Positions 1 through 8,484 of a stretch of DNA of 64,000 bases are shown piece after piece (within the stretch, counting starts at the first letter, position 1; the number at the start of each line of letters is the position of its first letter). Under the pieces are notes generated by a model that had not been told where the DNA came from, did no database searches, and saw only the letters and a list, made by a program, of their open reading frames with translations. The stretch is from assembly GCF_000518605.1 (NCBI RefSeq), contig NZ_KI912458.1, forward strand, positions 310,001-374,000, given 5' to 3'. This stretch comes from Shewanella fidelis ATCC BAA-318. Lineage in GTDB: Bacteria > Pseudomonadota > Gammaproteobacteria > Enterobacterales > Shewanellaceae. Made by a program: the position numbers and the translations under genes.

Positions 1-667
1 CAGATAGTGTTTCTAGCTCGTGGCTGATCAGTAAGATTGATACGCTATGAAGCTGATTTAATTTACTCAGTAGCCTAAATATTTGTGCTTGAGTACTTAA
101 CTCCATAGAGTCAGTGGGTTCATCGGCTATCAATAGTCGTGGTTGGTTAGCGATCGCCATTGCAATCATCACTTTTTGGCACTCGCCTGCAGAAAGTTCC
201 CAGGCATAGCTGCTCATCACTTCTTCGGTGTTTTTAATGCCAACTTTGTGCAACCACTTTTGCGCAATAGCCTTACGGGCGCTGTTACGCTTCCAAAAGG
301 ATATGGTTTTATCCTGCGGCATGGCTTCGATAAGTTGACTGCCAACTGTGATAGCGGGATCTAAGCTGCCCATAGGATCTTGGAAAATCACCGCGATTTC
401 GCTGCCCATCAGGTTGCGCCGTTGTTTAGGCGACATATCCATCAGATTTTGGCCATCCCACATCATACGGTCAGCGGTAATTGTCCAGTTGTGGCCCGGA
501 ACACCTAAAATAGCTCGTGCAAGTAATGTACGCCCAGATCCAGATTCACCGACCAGACCATGTAATTCGCCGGGGTTAATCATCAGACTCACTCGTTCTA
601 GCGCTTTTACACGTCCATGGGGAGTGTCTAGCTCAATAGTGAGATTACGAATATCGAGTAATGGCAT
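1..667 (-). CDS. sapD: SapD-like peptide ABC transporter ATP-binding protein (3' end outside window)
   Basis: The reading frame starts at the ATG at 665-667 and runs off the left edge, giving about 222 residues of an expected ~330. It resembles SapD of the Sap (cationic peptide/putrescine export-associated) ABC transporter, which hydrolyses ATP at the inner membrane. The start MPLLDIRNLTIE, the variant signature LSAGECQKV and the Walker B stretch LLIADEPTDSME match the family. The P-loop reads GESGSGRT, with Arg at residue 46 where Lys is expected (codon at 530-532). It begins 4 nt after sapC, so it is the fourth gene of a sapABCD(F) operon; sapF would lie further left. Confidence 0.9.
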   Translation of the reverse strand, partial: MPLLDIRNLTIELDTPHGRVKALERVSLMINPGELHGLVGESGSGRTLLARAILGVPGHNWTITADRMMWDGQNLMDMSPKQRRNLMGSEIAVIFQDPMGSLDPAITVGSQLIEAMPQDKTISFWKRNSARKAIAQKWLHKVGIKNTEEVMSSYAWELSAGECQKVMIAMAIANQPRLLIADEPTDSMELSTQAQIFRLLSKLNQLHSVSILLISHELETLS

Positions 668-671
668 AATA

Positions 672-1562
672 TCAATTTCTGATGGGCGATAACGCCGATC
701 TTAAGCCATCGCCAACTAAGTTGATGGCAAGGACGCTACATAAAATTGCAACACCTGGAATCGTAACTGTCCATGGTGCAGTTAATAAACTATCTAAACC
801 TTGAGAGACCATCGCTCCCCATTCAGGACTTGGTGCTTGTGCGCCCAAATTTAAAAAACCTAAGGCTGCAATATCAAGAATAGCGGCTGATATCGCTAGT
901 GTTGTTTGAATGATCACGGTTTCCCATACGTTAGGCATAATGACATACCAAAATACTTGAATGGAATTTGCACCATCAAGCCTTGCAGCAGTGACATAGT
1001 CTTTTTGTAGCTCTTCATGGACCGCTTGATGAATCGCTCTGACAAACTGTGGCGTTAATGCGATGCCAACAGCCCAAAATACGTTATCAAGCCCCGGTCC
1101 CATAACGGCAACAACTAAGATCGCTAGCAATAGTGATGGAATAGAAAGCAATGCATCTAGCAAGTGGCTTAAAATAGACGATTTTAGCCCTTTCATCATG
1201 CCTGAAATAGAACCTATGACAAAGCCAACAAGTAAAGAGGCTAGTACGATAGCGAGCGCCATGCCGAAGGTCAGGTGAGCACCATGTAGTAAGCGGCTGA
1301 AAATGTCTCTGCCCAAATCATCAGTGCCAAGAAAGTGCTCTACAGTGCCACTGGCATCCCAAGATGGTGGCAGTAATAACGCCGACGGGTCTTGTTGCTC
1401 TGGAGAGAAAGGGGCAATCCAAGGACCAAAAATAGCTAAGGTTAATAAACAGCAAACCGCCCAAAGCCCCATAAGTGCAAAAGGGTTATCGGCGAAAGCT
1501 TGCCATACTTTTTGCATCGGTGAAGGAATATGATCTTCTTGATAAATTCTAATTCGCGGCAT
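672..1562 (-). CDS. sapC: SapC-like ABC transporter permease
   Basis: A 296-residue inner-membrane permease of the DppC/OppC type with about six hydrophobic segments, similar in length to SapC of enteric bacteria. The cytoplasmic N-terminus (IYQEDHIPSPMQKVWQAF) and the EAA-like loop around AARLDGANSIQVFWYVIMPN are typical and mark the contact with the ATPase. The start at 1562 overlaps the end of sapB by 14 nt, which implies translational coupling. It should pair with SapB to form the membrane channel of the Sap importer. Confidence 0.93.
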   Translation of the reverse strand: MPRIRIYQEDHIPSPMQKVWQAFADNPFALMGLWAVCCLLTLAIFGPWIAPFSPEQQDPSALLLPPSWDASGTVEHFLGTDDLGRDIFSRLLHGAHLTFGMALAIVLASLLVGFVIGSISGMMKGLKSSILSHLLDALLSIPSLLLAILVVAVMGPGLDNVFWAVGIALTPQFVRAIHQAVHEELQKDYVTAARLDGANSIQVFWYVIMPNVWETVIIQTTLAISAAILDIAALGFLNLGAQAPSPEWGAMVSQGLDSLLTAPWTVTIPGVAILCSVLAINLVGDGLRSALSPIRN

Positions 1563-2580
1563 AGATCTCTTTCCTACTTAGCGGATTGTAAGCGTTATGC
1601 AGCACTTCAATTAAGATACTAAAAAAGATGATGATAAGTGCTACGCCTAACACGCCGCCTTGAATAACGGTGTAGTCTCGTTGGTATATTCCCGCGACTA
1701 GCCAGCTACCAACACCCTGACGTGAAAAAATAACTTCCACAATCATGGCGTAGCTCGCAAAAGTACCCAGCATTAAGCCCATATTTTTTAACACAGGAAT
1801 AAGCGCGTTTGGCAGTGCATGGCGCAAAACAATGGTACCAGTATGCAAACCACGAGCTTCGGCGGCTTTAATAAATGGCAGTTCCATAATATTAAGCATG
1901 GCGGCACGGGTAATTCGCACAACAACTGTAAATGGCAATACCGCTAAGGTAATCGCTGGCAGAATAATATGAAATACTGCGTCTTTAAAAGCAGAGATAC
2001 GGTAGGCAGAATCTGATAACAATGTGTCAATCAGCATAAAGCCGCTTACTGGCTCGATTTCATATAACAAGTTAATTCGCCCAGAAACAGGCAGCCAACC
2101 CAGCTCCACACCAAACCATAACGAAAGCGTTAGACCGAGCCAAAACACCGGGATTGAATAGCCGGTTAAGGTAATGGCCATAATACTGTGTTGGGTGATT
2201 TTGTTTTTACTAAGTGATGCGAGCACCCCTAAAGGTACTCCAAACAGCACAGCGATAATACCTGAGACGATAGCTAACTCAAACGATGCGGGAAGTGCTT
2301 GAGTGAGTTCTTCTAACACTGGGCGTTGAGAAGTAACAGATAAACCTAGATCGCCGCTTAAGCGAGTTTGAGCATAAGCGATAAATTGTTGCAGTTGGTT
2401 ACCATTTAATTGGTAGTCAGCTTCAATTTGAGCAAGTTGCTCGGTTGTAGGCGTGGCGATGCCACTCAGTGCAAACGGCTTACTTACAGGAAAGTAACTA
2501 GTGGTAATAAATAACACAGTTACTAGAGCTAAACTGGTTGCTAAAAACAGATTTAGTCTGCGAAGGAGGTAACGACCCAT
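1549..2580 (-). CDS. sapB: SapB-like ABC transporter permease
   Basis: A 343-residue permease of the DppB/OppB type. The first membrane segment follows MGRYLLRRLNLF, there is a large periplasmic loop at about residues 30-90, and the EAA loop EARGLHTGTIVLRHALPN lies near residue 250. Its ATG overlaps the sapA stop as TAATG at 2578-2582, and an AGGAGA ribosome-binding site lies inside the end of sapA. It is the partner permease of SapC. Confidence 0.93.
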   Translation of the reverse strand: MGRYLLRRLNLFLATSLALVTVLFITTSYFPVSKPFALSGIATPTTEQLAQIEADYQLNGNQLQQFIAYAQTRLSGDLGLSVTSQRPVLEELTQALPASFELAIVSGIIAVLFGVPLGVLASLSKNKITQHSIMAITLTGYSIPVFWLGLTLSLWFGVELGWLPVSGRINLLYEIEPVSGFMLIDTLLSDSAYRISAFKDAVFHIILPAITLAVLPFTVVVRITRAAMLNIMELPFIKAAEARGLHTGTIVLRHALPNALIPVLKNMGLMLGTFASYAMIVEVIFSRQGVGSWLVAGIYQRDYTVIQGGVLGVALIIIFFSILIEVLHNAYNPLSRKEIYAAN

Positions 2581-4208
2581 TATAACTCTCCTGTTATCGC
2601 AATCGTTTTAGCGTGCTCAAAAGAGATCCCGCCAAAGGGCGTCAGTTGAGTTTGTTTAACCGCCTTGCTCTTAAAGGTAAGTTGGGTTGCGTGGGCAAAA
2701 GTCATCATAGGTACATGTTCATTAAATAATGCTTCAGCTTGCTGATAGAGTGCTTTGCGCTCACTTTCAATGGTTGTTGCTTTGGCTTTTGCAAGAATTT
2801 CATCCATTTCTGCGCTACACCATTGAGCGCGATTACTTGACGATTCGCGAGAAGCGCAGCTCATAATTGGCGAAAAAAAGTTATCAGGATCGCTATTATC
2901 GGCATTCCAGCCAATTAACACAGAGTCATAGTCATTTCGATTCAGCTTCTGGTTAAAGACACTCCAATCATAGGTAATAATATTGACATTGACGCCGATA
3001 TTAGCCAAATCAGCCTGAATTAGTTCAGCGGTTTTAAGTGCATTAGGGTTATAAATTCGTGCAACTGGCATGGCCCAAATATCAATTGTGAGATCGTCAA
3101 TACCTGCATCTGCTAATAGTGCTCGTGATTTCTCAGGGTTGTATTGATAACTACTTTTATTGTAGTGATACGCCCACGATTGCGGTGGCAGTATGCCATT
3201 GGCTTTGATGGCGGTTTCTTGATAAACCGCTCTTAAAATGTTTTGTTTGTCTACCGCATACGCTAATGCTTGGCGAACTCTGACATCATCAAATGGCGCT
3301 TTTTGGGTATTGAATGCCCAAAAAGCAACGTTAAATCCAAGTTGAGTGTCAACTTCAAGATTAGGGTGCTGCTTAATTACCGGCAGTTCACCTGCTTTGG
3401 GTAGTGCAGAAACGCTACAGTCACCTGTGATTAACTTTGTTAAGCGAGCGCTACTTTGTGGGGTGATATTAAAGACTAGCTGCTCAAATTCAGGCAATGT
3501 TCGCCAAAAATCATCATTACGATGATAACGAATAAATTCATTTTTTACGTAATTAACTAGCTTAAATGGTCCGGTTCCTACGGGCATCCTATCGAGCTGT
3601 TCTGGCTTACCTACTGCTAATAAATGATCAGCGTATTCTTTAGACAGGATCACTGAAAAGCCCGTTGCTAAGTTAGCAAGAAATGATGCATTGCTTTGTT
3701 TTAAGTGAAAAATCACCTCGTCATTAGCGATTTTTTCAATGCTGGTTACTTGCTCTGTAAAGCCGATACTTTGAAAAAATGGATAACCCGTTTGTGAGAT
3801 CCCATGATATGGATTTTCACTATCAATAATTCGATTGAACGAGAAAATGACATCATCTGCGTTAAAGGGACGCGAGGGAGTAAACCAGTCAGTATGATGA
3901 AACTGAACATTTGGGCGTAACTTGAAGCGGTAACTTAAGCCATCAGCTGACGCTTGCCATGAGCTAGCTAGAGCTGCAACAAACTCCCCTGAAACCGGAT
4001 CGTAATCGATTAAGCTGTCGTAAAGTTGTTGCGACGTAGCATCGATAGTGGTTCCAGATGTCACCAATTGTGGGTTAAATGTCTCTGGGTTTCCCTCAGA
4101 GCAATAGACCAAACCAGCAGGAACTTGCTGAGGGCCACAGGCAATGAGTAATAAGCTGATCGGTGTCATTGCAGCGATTAGCTTTATGCTCTTAAGCAGC
4201 TGTATCAT
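2580..4208 (-). CDS. sapA: SapA-like periplasmic solute-binding lipoprotein
   Basis: A 542-residue family 5 extracellular solute-binding protein (DppA/OppA/SapA fold). The first 24 residues form a lipoprotein signal ending LLLIAC, so it is probably anchored to the membrane. The region VPVGTGPFKLVNYVKNEF-like and WSVFNQKLNR segments, and the order of the operon, point to SapA rather than DppA. In Salmonella and Haemophilus, SapA binds cationic antimicrobial peptides and haem; that role is inferred here. It lies 64 nt downstream of pspF on the same strand, the same neighbourhood as in E. coli. Confidence 0.9.
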   Translation of the reverse strand: MIQLLKSIKLIAAMTPISLLLIACGPQQVPAGLVYCSEGNPETFNPQLVTSGTTIDATSQQLYDSLIDYDPVSGEFVAALASSWQASADGLSYRFKLRPNVQFHHTDWFTPSRPFNADDVIFSFNRIIDSENPYHGISQTGYPFFQSIGFTEQVTSIEKIANDEVIFHLKQSNASFLANLATGFSVILSKEYADHLLAVGKPEQLDRMPVGTGPFKLVNYVKNEFIRYHRNDDFWRTLPEFEQLVFNITPQSSARLTKLITGDCSVSALPKAGELPVIKQHPNLEVDTQLGFNVAFWAFNTQKAPFDDVRVRQALAYAVDKQNILRAVYQETAIKANGILPPQSWAYHYNKSSYQYNPEKSRALLADAGIDDLTIDIWAMPVARIYNPNALKTAELIQADLANIGVNVNIITYDWSVFNQKLNRNDYDSVLIGWNADNSDPDNFFSPIMSCASRESSSNRAQWCSAEMDEILAKAKATTIESERKALYQQAEALFNEHVPMMTFAHATQLTFKSKAVKQTQLTPFGGISFEHAKTIAITGEL

Positions 4209-4272
4209 TGAGAAATCATTTTTGAGCTGAATATTACTTGTTATTTTAACAGTGCCTAAGGCTTAACAGCAA

Positions 4273-5361
4273 TTATTTATCCAGTAAGTTGTATTTCTTT
4301 AAGATCCCACGTAGTTGATGGTAGCTTAAGCCGAGTAGTTCAGCGGTTTTTTTCTGATTAAACTGACCAGCTTCTAGGGCCTGTTTTAATATCAGTGTTT
4401 CACTTTGTTCACAGTGAGTTTTAAAGTCGATAGGGAAGCTAATGTCGCTTCTGTTATTGCTGTTCGAAGCAACCTCAGTGTTAGTGTTTACTTCTGCACT
4501 ATCAGTTGGTGTCGGTGTTGGTTGCTGTGATTGAACCGACTGTTGGCGTTCTATCGTTTTGACACGCTTAGTTGGACGATAAGGCGAGGCGAATGGATCG
4601 ATAATAATCTGTTCAATTGCGCTGTGACTGTCAGCATTACGATAGACACTGCGCTCAACCACGTTTTTAAGCTCACGAATATTCCCCGGCCAGTGATAAT
4701 CCATTAATTGTTGTATGGCGCTGTTACTGAAACCTTCAAATAACTCTAGTTTTAATTGGCGAGCCATACCTACCGCGAAGTATTCAGCCAGCGGCATGAT
4801 ATCTTCACTTCTATGCCTTAGGGGCGGCAGGGTGATAACATCAAAGGCTAGTCTATCGAGTAAATCTGCTCTAAATTCGCCTGCATCTGCTAAGCTCGGT
4901 AGATCTTCATTAGCTGCACAGATAAGCCGCACATCAGTTTGTACTGTTTTGCTGCCACCAACTCGTTCAAATTCACCATATTCAATGACTCGCAGCAGCT
5001 TTTCTTGGATCAGTCCTGAAGTATTGGCTAATTCGTCTAGAAATAGCGTGCCGCCATCAGCGCGCTCAAAGCGACCTTCATGTTTCTTACTTGCGCCGGT
5101 AAATGCGCCGGCATCGTGGCCAAAGAGCTCACTTTCAAGTAAGTTTTCACTAAGCGATGAACAGTTGAGCTTGATAAAGCTTTGATCCCAACGCTTTGAT
5201 AAGTAATGTAAGCGTTCGGCGATCAGTTCTTTACCGGTTCCGCGTTCACCAATTATTAGCACTGGCTTAGAAAGTGGTGCGACTTGTGAAATATGCTCCA
5301 GCACTTCTAAAAGAGCATTGGACTGACCGATAAGGTTATCTTGTTGAAATTGCTTTCTCAC
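4273..5361 (-). CDS. pspF: PspF, sigma-54-dependent activator of the phage-shock operon
   Basis: A 362-residue bacterial enhancer-binding protein without an N-terminal sensor domain, as in PspF. The AAA+ domain begins at once: Walker A GERGTGKE (38-45), sigma-54-contacting loop GAFTGA (85-90), Walker B GGTLFLDE (103-110). A Fis-type helix-turn-helix closes the protein (KKTAELLGLSYHQLRGILKK). A Gln/Thr/Ser-rich linker of about 60 residues separates the two parts, making it longer than the ~325-residue E. coli protein. It is divergent from pspA, whose sigma-54 promoter it should activate; in E. coli its activity is held down by PspA. Confidence 0.95.
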   Translation of the reverse strand: MRKQFQQDNLIGQSNALLEVLEHISQVAPLSKPVLIIGERGTGKELIAERLHYLSKRWDQSFIKLNCSSLSENLLESELFGHDAGAFTGASKKHEGRFERADGGTLFLDELANTSGLIQEKLLRVIEYGEFERVGGSKTVQTDVRLICAANEDLPSLADAGEFRADLLDRLAFDVITLPPLRHRSEDIMPLAEYFAVGMARQLKLELFEGFSNSAIQQLMDYHWPGNIRELKNVVERSVYRNADSHSAIEQIIIDPFASPYRPTKRVKTIERQQSVQSQQPTPTPTDSAEVNTNTEVASNSNNRSDISFPIDFKTHCEQSETLILKQALEAGQFNQKKTAELLGLSYHQLRGILKKYNLLDK

Positions 5362-5479
5362 AGTAATTTAGTCTTTAACGCTAATAATTGGTGAAAATAA
5401 TAATATGATGCGTAGATTATAAATGAAAGTAAAAGTTAATAAATTGTTTAACCTGTTGTATATTAACGGTTTGTAAAAG

Positions 5480-5495
5480 TTGGCACGGAATGTGG
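5480..5495 (+). promoter_or_regulatory. Sigma-54 promoter of pspABC
   Basis: TTGGCACGGAATGTGG has the -24 element TGGCAC and a -12 element GTGG at the correct spacing. The -24 part is perfect; the -12 part departs from TTGC. It lies 43 nt before the pspA ATG in the pspF-pspA divergent region, where a PspF-activated promoter is expected. The AT-rich stretch at 5380-5460 is where PspF and IHF sites would be, but I cannot place them exactly. Confidence 0.75.
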
Positions 5496-5537
5496 ATTAT
5501 CTTTTGTCGAAACCAATGTTAATTAGAGGAAGTTATT

Positions 5538-6215
5538 ATGGGAATCTTTTCACGCTTTGCAGACATCATTAATTCAAATATCAGTGCTTTACTTGATAAG
5601 GCTGAAGATCCAGAAAAAATGGTTCGTCTGATCATCCAAGAAATGGAAGACACACTTGTTGAAGTACGTTCAACTTCTGCAAAAGTATTGGCGGAGAAAA
5701 AAGAGATTATTCGCCGTATCGCTAAAGTACAAGAGCAAGTATTAGACTGGGAAAGTAAAGCTGAGCTTGCACTATCTAAAGATCGTGAAGATCTCGCTAA
5801 AGCGGCATTAGTAGAGAAGCAGAAAGCAAATGATCTTGCGCAAACACTAGCAGCAGAGTTGGTTGTTGTTGAAGAGCACATCTTACGTCTAAAAGAAGAA
5901 GTTAACTTACTTCAAGAAAAACTTGCAGATGCTAAGGCTCGCCAGAAAACCATTATCATGCGTAAGCAAACTGCCTCATCTCGTCTAGAAGTGAAAAAGC
6001 AGTTAGATTCAAGCAAAATTGATAATGCCATGAGCAAATTTGAGCAATATGAGCGTCGTGTAGAGAACCTTGAATCACAAGTAGACTCTTATGATTTAGG
6101 TAATAAGAAAAGCTTGAACGATGAATTTGCGGCTCTAGAAGCTGAGGACTCTGTTAATGCTGAGCTTGAAGCGCTAAAAGCTAAAATGAAGGAAAGCAAA
6201 ACCAAAGCTAAATAA
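5538..6215 (+). CDS. pspA: PspA, phage-shock membrane-stress effector
   Basis: A 225-residue almost entirely alpha-helical coiled-coil protein of the PspA/IM30 family. The amphipathic N-terminus MGIFSRFADIINSNISALLDKAEDPEKMV is nearly the family signature (shown here only as a description of the first 29 residues). It binds the inner membrane to limit proton leakage and in E. coli also inhibits PspF. It is preceded by a GAGGAAG ribosome-binding site and the sigma-54 promoter, and is the first gene of pspABC. Confidence 0.97.
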   Translation: MGIFSRFADIINSNISALLDKAEDPEKMVRLIIQEMEDTLVEVRSTSAKVLAEKKEIIRRIAKVQEQVLDWESKAELALSKDREDLAKAALVEKQKANDLAQTLAAELVVVEEHILRLKEEVNLLQEKLADAKARQKTIIMRKQTASSRLEVKKQLDSSKIDNAMSKFEQYERRVENLESQVDSYDLGNKKSLNDEFAALEAEDSVNAELEALKAKMKESKTKAK

Positions 6216-6238
6216 TTAACACTAATCAGAGGTGAGTT

Positions 6239-6472
6239 ATGAACACGGATATTTTGATGGCTCCAATTATCATCTTTATGATTGTTGTAGCTCCAATATG
6301 GCTAATACTTCACTATCGCAGTAAGAGACAGGTTAGCCAGGGACTTACTGAAGAAGAGTTTAGCCAGCTTAATGAGTTAATTGCTAAAGCGGATAAGATG
6401 TCTCATCGAATCGATACTCTTGAAGCAATTTTAGATAATGAGGCGCCCCAGTGGAGAAATCGTCATGATTAA
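6239..6472 (+). CDS. pspB: PspB, phage-shock inner-membrane protein
   Basis: A 77-residue protein with one N-terminal membrane helix (about residues 7-25), followed by a short helical cytoplasmic tail containing LTEEEFSQLNELIAKADKM and RIDTLEAIL. This is the normal PspB arrangement. It starts 23 nt after pspA behind AGAGGTGAG. With PspC it senses envelope stress and releases PspF from PspA. Confidence 0.93.
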   Translation: MNTDILMAPIIIFMIVVAPIWLILHYRSKRQVSQGLTEEEFSQLNELIAKADKMSHRIDTLEAILDNEAPQWRNRHD

Positions 6473-6528
6473 CTTGATGATTTCTACAACGGCAAACAGA
6501 AACGAGATTAAATAGGGAGGATGTAGAG

Positions 6529-6921
6529 ATGAGTGAAGGAAATAAAACCTTATATCGAATTCCTCAATCAGGCAAAATTGCAGGTGTATGTTCAGGGATC
6601 GCTGACTACTTTAATTTTGAGACTTGGTTAGTACGCGTAGTTGCGGCATCAATCTTTTTGCTCGGTGGCTCAGGTATAGTATTAATCATCTATGTTCTAC
6701 TGTGGATGATATTAGATATCAAACCTGGCACGGGCAAAAATGAAGTAGCGAACAAAGAAATTGGCCTGAAGAAAAAAGTTTGGCAGTCAGGTGAGCCAGC
6801 TAAAATGGCGTTAAGGGATGTAAATAGCCAATTTAGATCTCTGGAAGTTAGATTACAAAACTTAGAGCGTCACGTTACATCTGACAATTATGATTTAAAA
6901 AATCAAATCAACAACCTATAG
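6529..6921 (+). CDS. pspC: PspC, phage-shock transcriptional co-regulator
   Basis: A 130-residue PspC-domain protein. The N-terminus LYRIPQSGKIAGVCSGIADYF is the family core (residues 8-28), followed by a membrane segment around 42-65 and a C-terminal helical/coiled segment (LEVRLQNLERHV). An AGGGAGGATG ribosome-binding site lies just upstream. It is the last recognisable psp gene here; there is no pspD or pspE before ycjX. Confidence 0.94.
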   Translation: MSEGNKTLYRIPQSGKIAGVCSGIADYFNFETWLVRVVAASIFLLGGSGIVLIIYVLLWMILDIKPGTGKNEVANKEIGLKKKVWQSGEPAKMALRDVNSQFRSLEVRLQNLERHVTSDNYDLKNQINNL

Positions 6922-6950
6922 TTAAATCATCAAGCTATAGTTCATCGACG

Positions 6951-6968
6951 GGGCAGGCTATACTGCCC
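6951..6968 (+). terminator. Hairpin between pspC and ycjX
   Basis: GGGCAG-GCTATA-CTGCCC is a perfect 6-bp stem with a 6-nt loop. Only a short mixed T/C run follows (TTTCTC), so it is more likely a weak terminator or mRNA-processing/stability hairpin that lowers ycjX expression than a strong stop. Confidence 0.45.
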
Positions 6969-7001
6969 TAGAACTTTCTCAAATCGGTTGCACTTCAATA
7001 T

Positions 7002-8447
7002 ATGGCAAGTCTTAAACAGTCCCTAAAAAAGCTGGGTAAAAATACTCAGGCTGTTGCACTTAGAACCACAGATAGAAATCTACGTTTAGCAGTAACTGGC
7101 CTAGCTGGTGCTGGTAAAACGGCTTTTATTACAGGCCTTGTCAATCAGCTATTACATTCAGGACTAACAGATACTGGGTCACAACTGCCTTTATGGCGAG
7201 TGGCTAGAGATAGTCGGCTTTACGGGGTAAAGCGTGACTTGCAGCCTGATTTGACGATTCCAAGTTTTAACTATGATGCCGCCATTCAGTCATTGACTAC
7301 TGAGCCACAATCATGGCCGGTTTCCACACGAAATATCAGTGAGTTACGACTAGCCATAAAATACCGTCCAGCCAAAGGCTTACTGGCAAAACTAACCGAT
7401 AGTGCCACCTTATACTTAGATATTGTTGATTACCCGGGAGAGTGGTTATTAGATCTGCCAATGTTAAAGCAGTCTTTTCAACAGTGGTCGGCTCATCAAT
7501 CTACCCGTAAGAATATTTTGCAGCGTTCTGTTCATTTTGAAGCCTTTTCGCAAATGCTAACAAGTGTTGAGCTTGCCGCTGCCGCGGATGAGTTAAAACT
7601 GCAGCAGATAACCGATTTATATCAGAAGGTACTGCAAGATTGTGTCAGTAATGACGGCTTCTATTATGCTCAACCGGCTCGATTATTATTGCCCGGAGAG
7701 CTTGAAGGAACGCCGGTTTTAGCCCTATTTCCGTTACTAGATTTAGACGAATTAGCTTTTGAAGCCTTGGAGCAATCTGCACCAAATAGCTTTTATCACA
7801 CACTAAAACAGCGCTATTACGAGTATGTCAGCCGAGTAGTAAAGCCATTTTATCAAGACTATTTTGCGAAGTTTGATCGGCAAATAGTACTGGTTGACTG
7901 CTTTACGCCACTCAATAGAGGTCGCGAACAATTTGATGATATGAAAGCGGCATTGCACGGAGTGGTAGAAAGTTTTCACTTTGGCCAATCGAGTTTATTG
8001 AAACGGTTATTTTCACCAAAGATAGACAAGCTTTTGTTTGCTGCAAGTAAAGTTGACCATGTCACTCGTGATCAGCAAGGTAATGTATTATCGCTGTTAA
8101 CCCAGTTGATCCAGCAGAGCCAACAGCTAGCTAAATTTGAAGGCTGTGAGGTTGAAACTATGGCGATTAGTGCCATTAAATCAACTAGTCATGGCATGGT
8201 TAAACAAGAAGGTAAAGAGATTGAAGTTGTGCGTGGTATTGAGCTCAATGAGCGTAAGCCTGTGACCTTGTTCCCTGGTGAAGTGCCTAAATCGCTACCT
8301 TCTGCGGATTTTTGGGATAAGCAGGGGTTTGAGTTTATTAACTTTGCTCCATGTAACAATCAGCACACTAGCCGCAGTAGTGCTGATTTTGAACATATTC
8401 GTTTAGATCATGTATTACAGTTTTTATTGGGCGATAAGCTTAAATAA
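7002..8447 (+). CDS. ycjX: YcjX-like P-loop NTPase (DUF463)
   Basis: A 481-residue protein with a Walker A motif GLAGAGKT at 33-40 and the YcjX family pattern (TLYLDIVDYPGEWLLDLPM near 140-160, where the Asp is likely in the G3-type switch; LFAASKVDHV further on). YcjX is a conserved GTPase-like stress protein commonly linked to the Psp regulon, exact function unknown. It lies downstream of pspABC and is followed at 37 nt by its usual partner ycjF, so it probably belongs to the same stress regulon. Confidence 0.9.
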   Translation: MASLKQSLKKLGKNTQAVALRTTDRNLRLAVTGLAGAGKTAFITGLVNQLLHSGLTDTGSQLPLWRVARDSRLYGVKRDLQPDLTIPSFNYDAAIQSLTTEPQSWPVSTRNISELRLAIKYRPAKGLLAKLTDSATLYLDIVDYPGEWLLDLPMLKQSFQQWSAHQSTRKNILQRSVHFEAFSQMLTSVELAAAADELKLQQITDLYQKVLQDCVSNDGFYYAQPARLLLPGELEGTPVLALFPLLDLDELAFEALEQSAPNSFYHTLKQRYYEYVSRVVKPFYQDYFAKFDRQIVLVDCFTPLNRGREQFDDMKAALHGVVESFHFGQSSLLKRLFSPKIDKLLFAASKVDHVTRDQQGNVLSLLTQLIQQSQQLAKFEGCEVETMAISAIKSTSHGMVKQEGKEIEVVRGIELNERKPVTLFPGEVPKSLPSADFWDKQGFEFINFAPCNNQHTSRSSADFEHIRLDHVLQFLLGDKLK

Positions 8448-8484
8448 TAACTGAGTCGCACAGAGAATATAAAAGTGAGTAGTT

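Noticed and set aside
143..692. Two plus-strand open frames opposite sapD
   Set aside because: They are antisense to a frame with clear ABC ATPase motifs, have no ribosome-binding sites and their products resemble nothing.
5519..5881. Minus-strand Ser-rich frame over pspA
   Set aside because: Antisense shadow of the regular coiled-coil codons of pspA.
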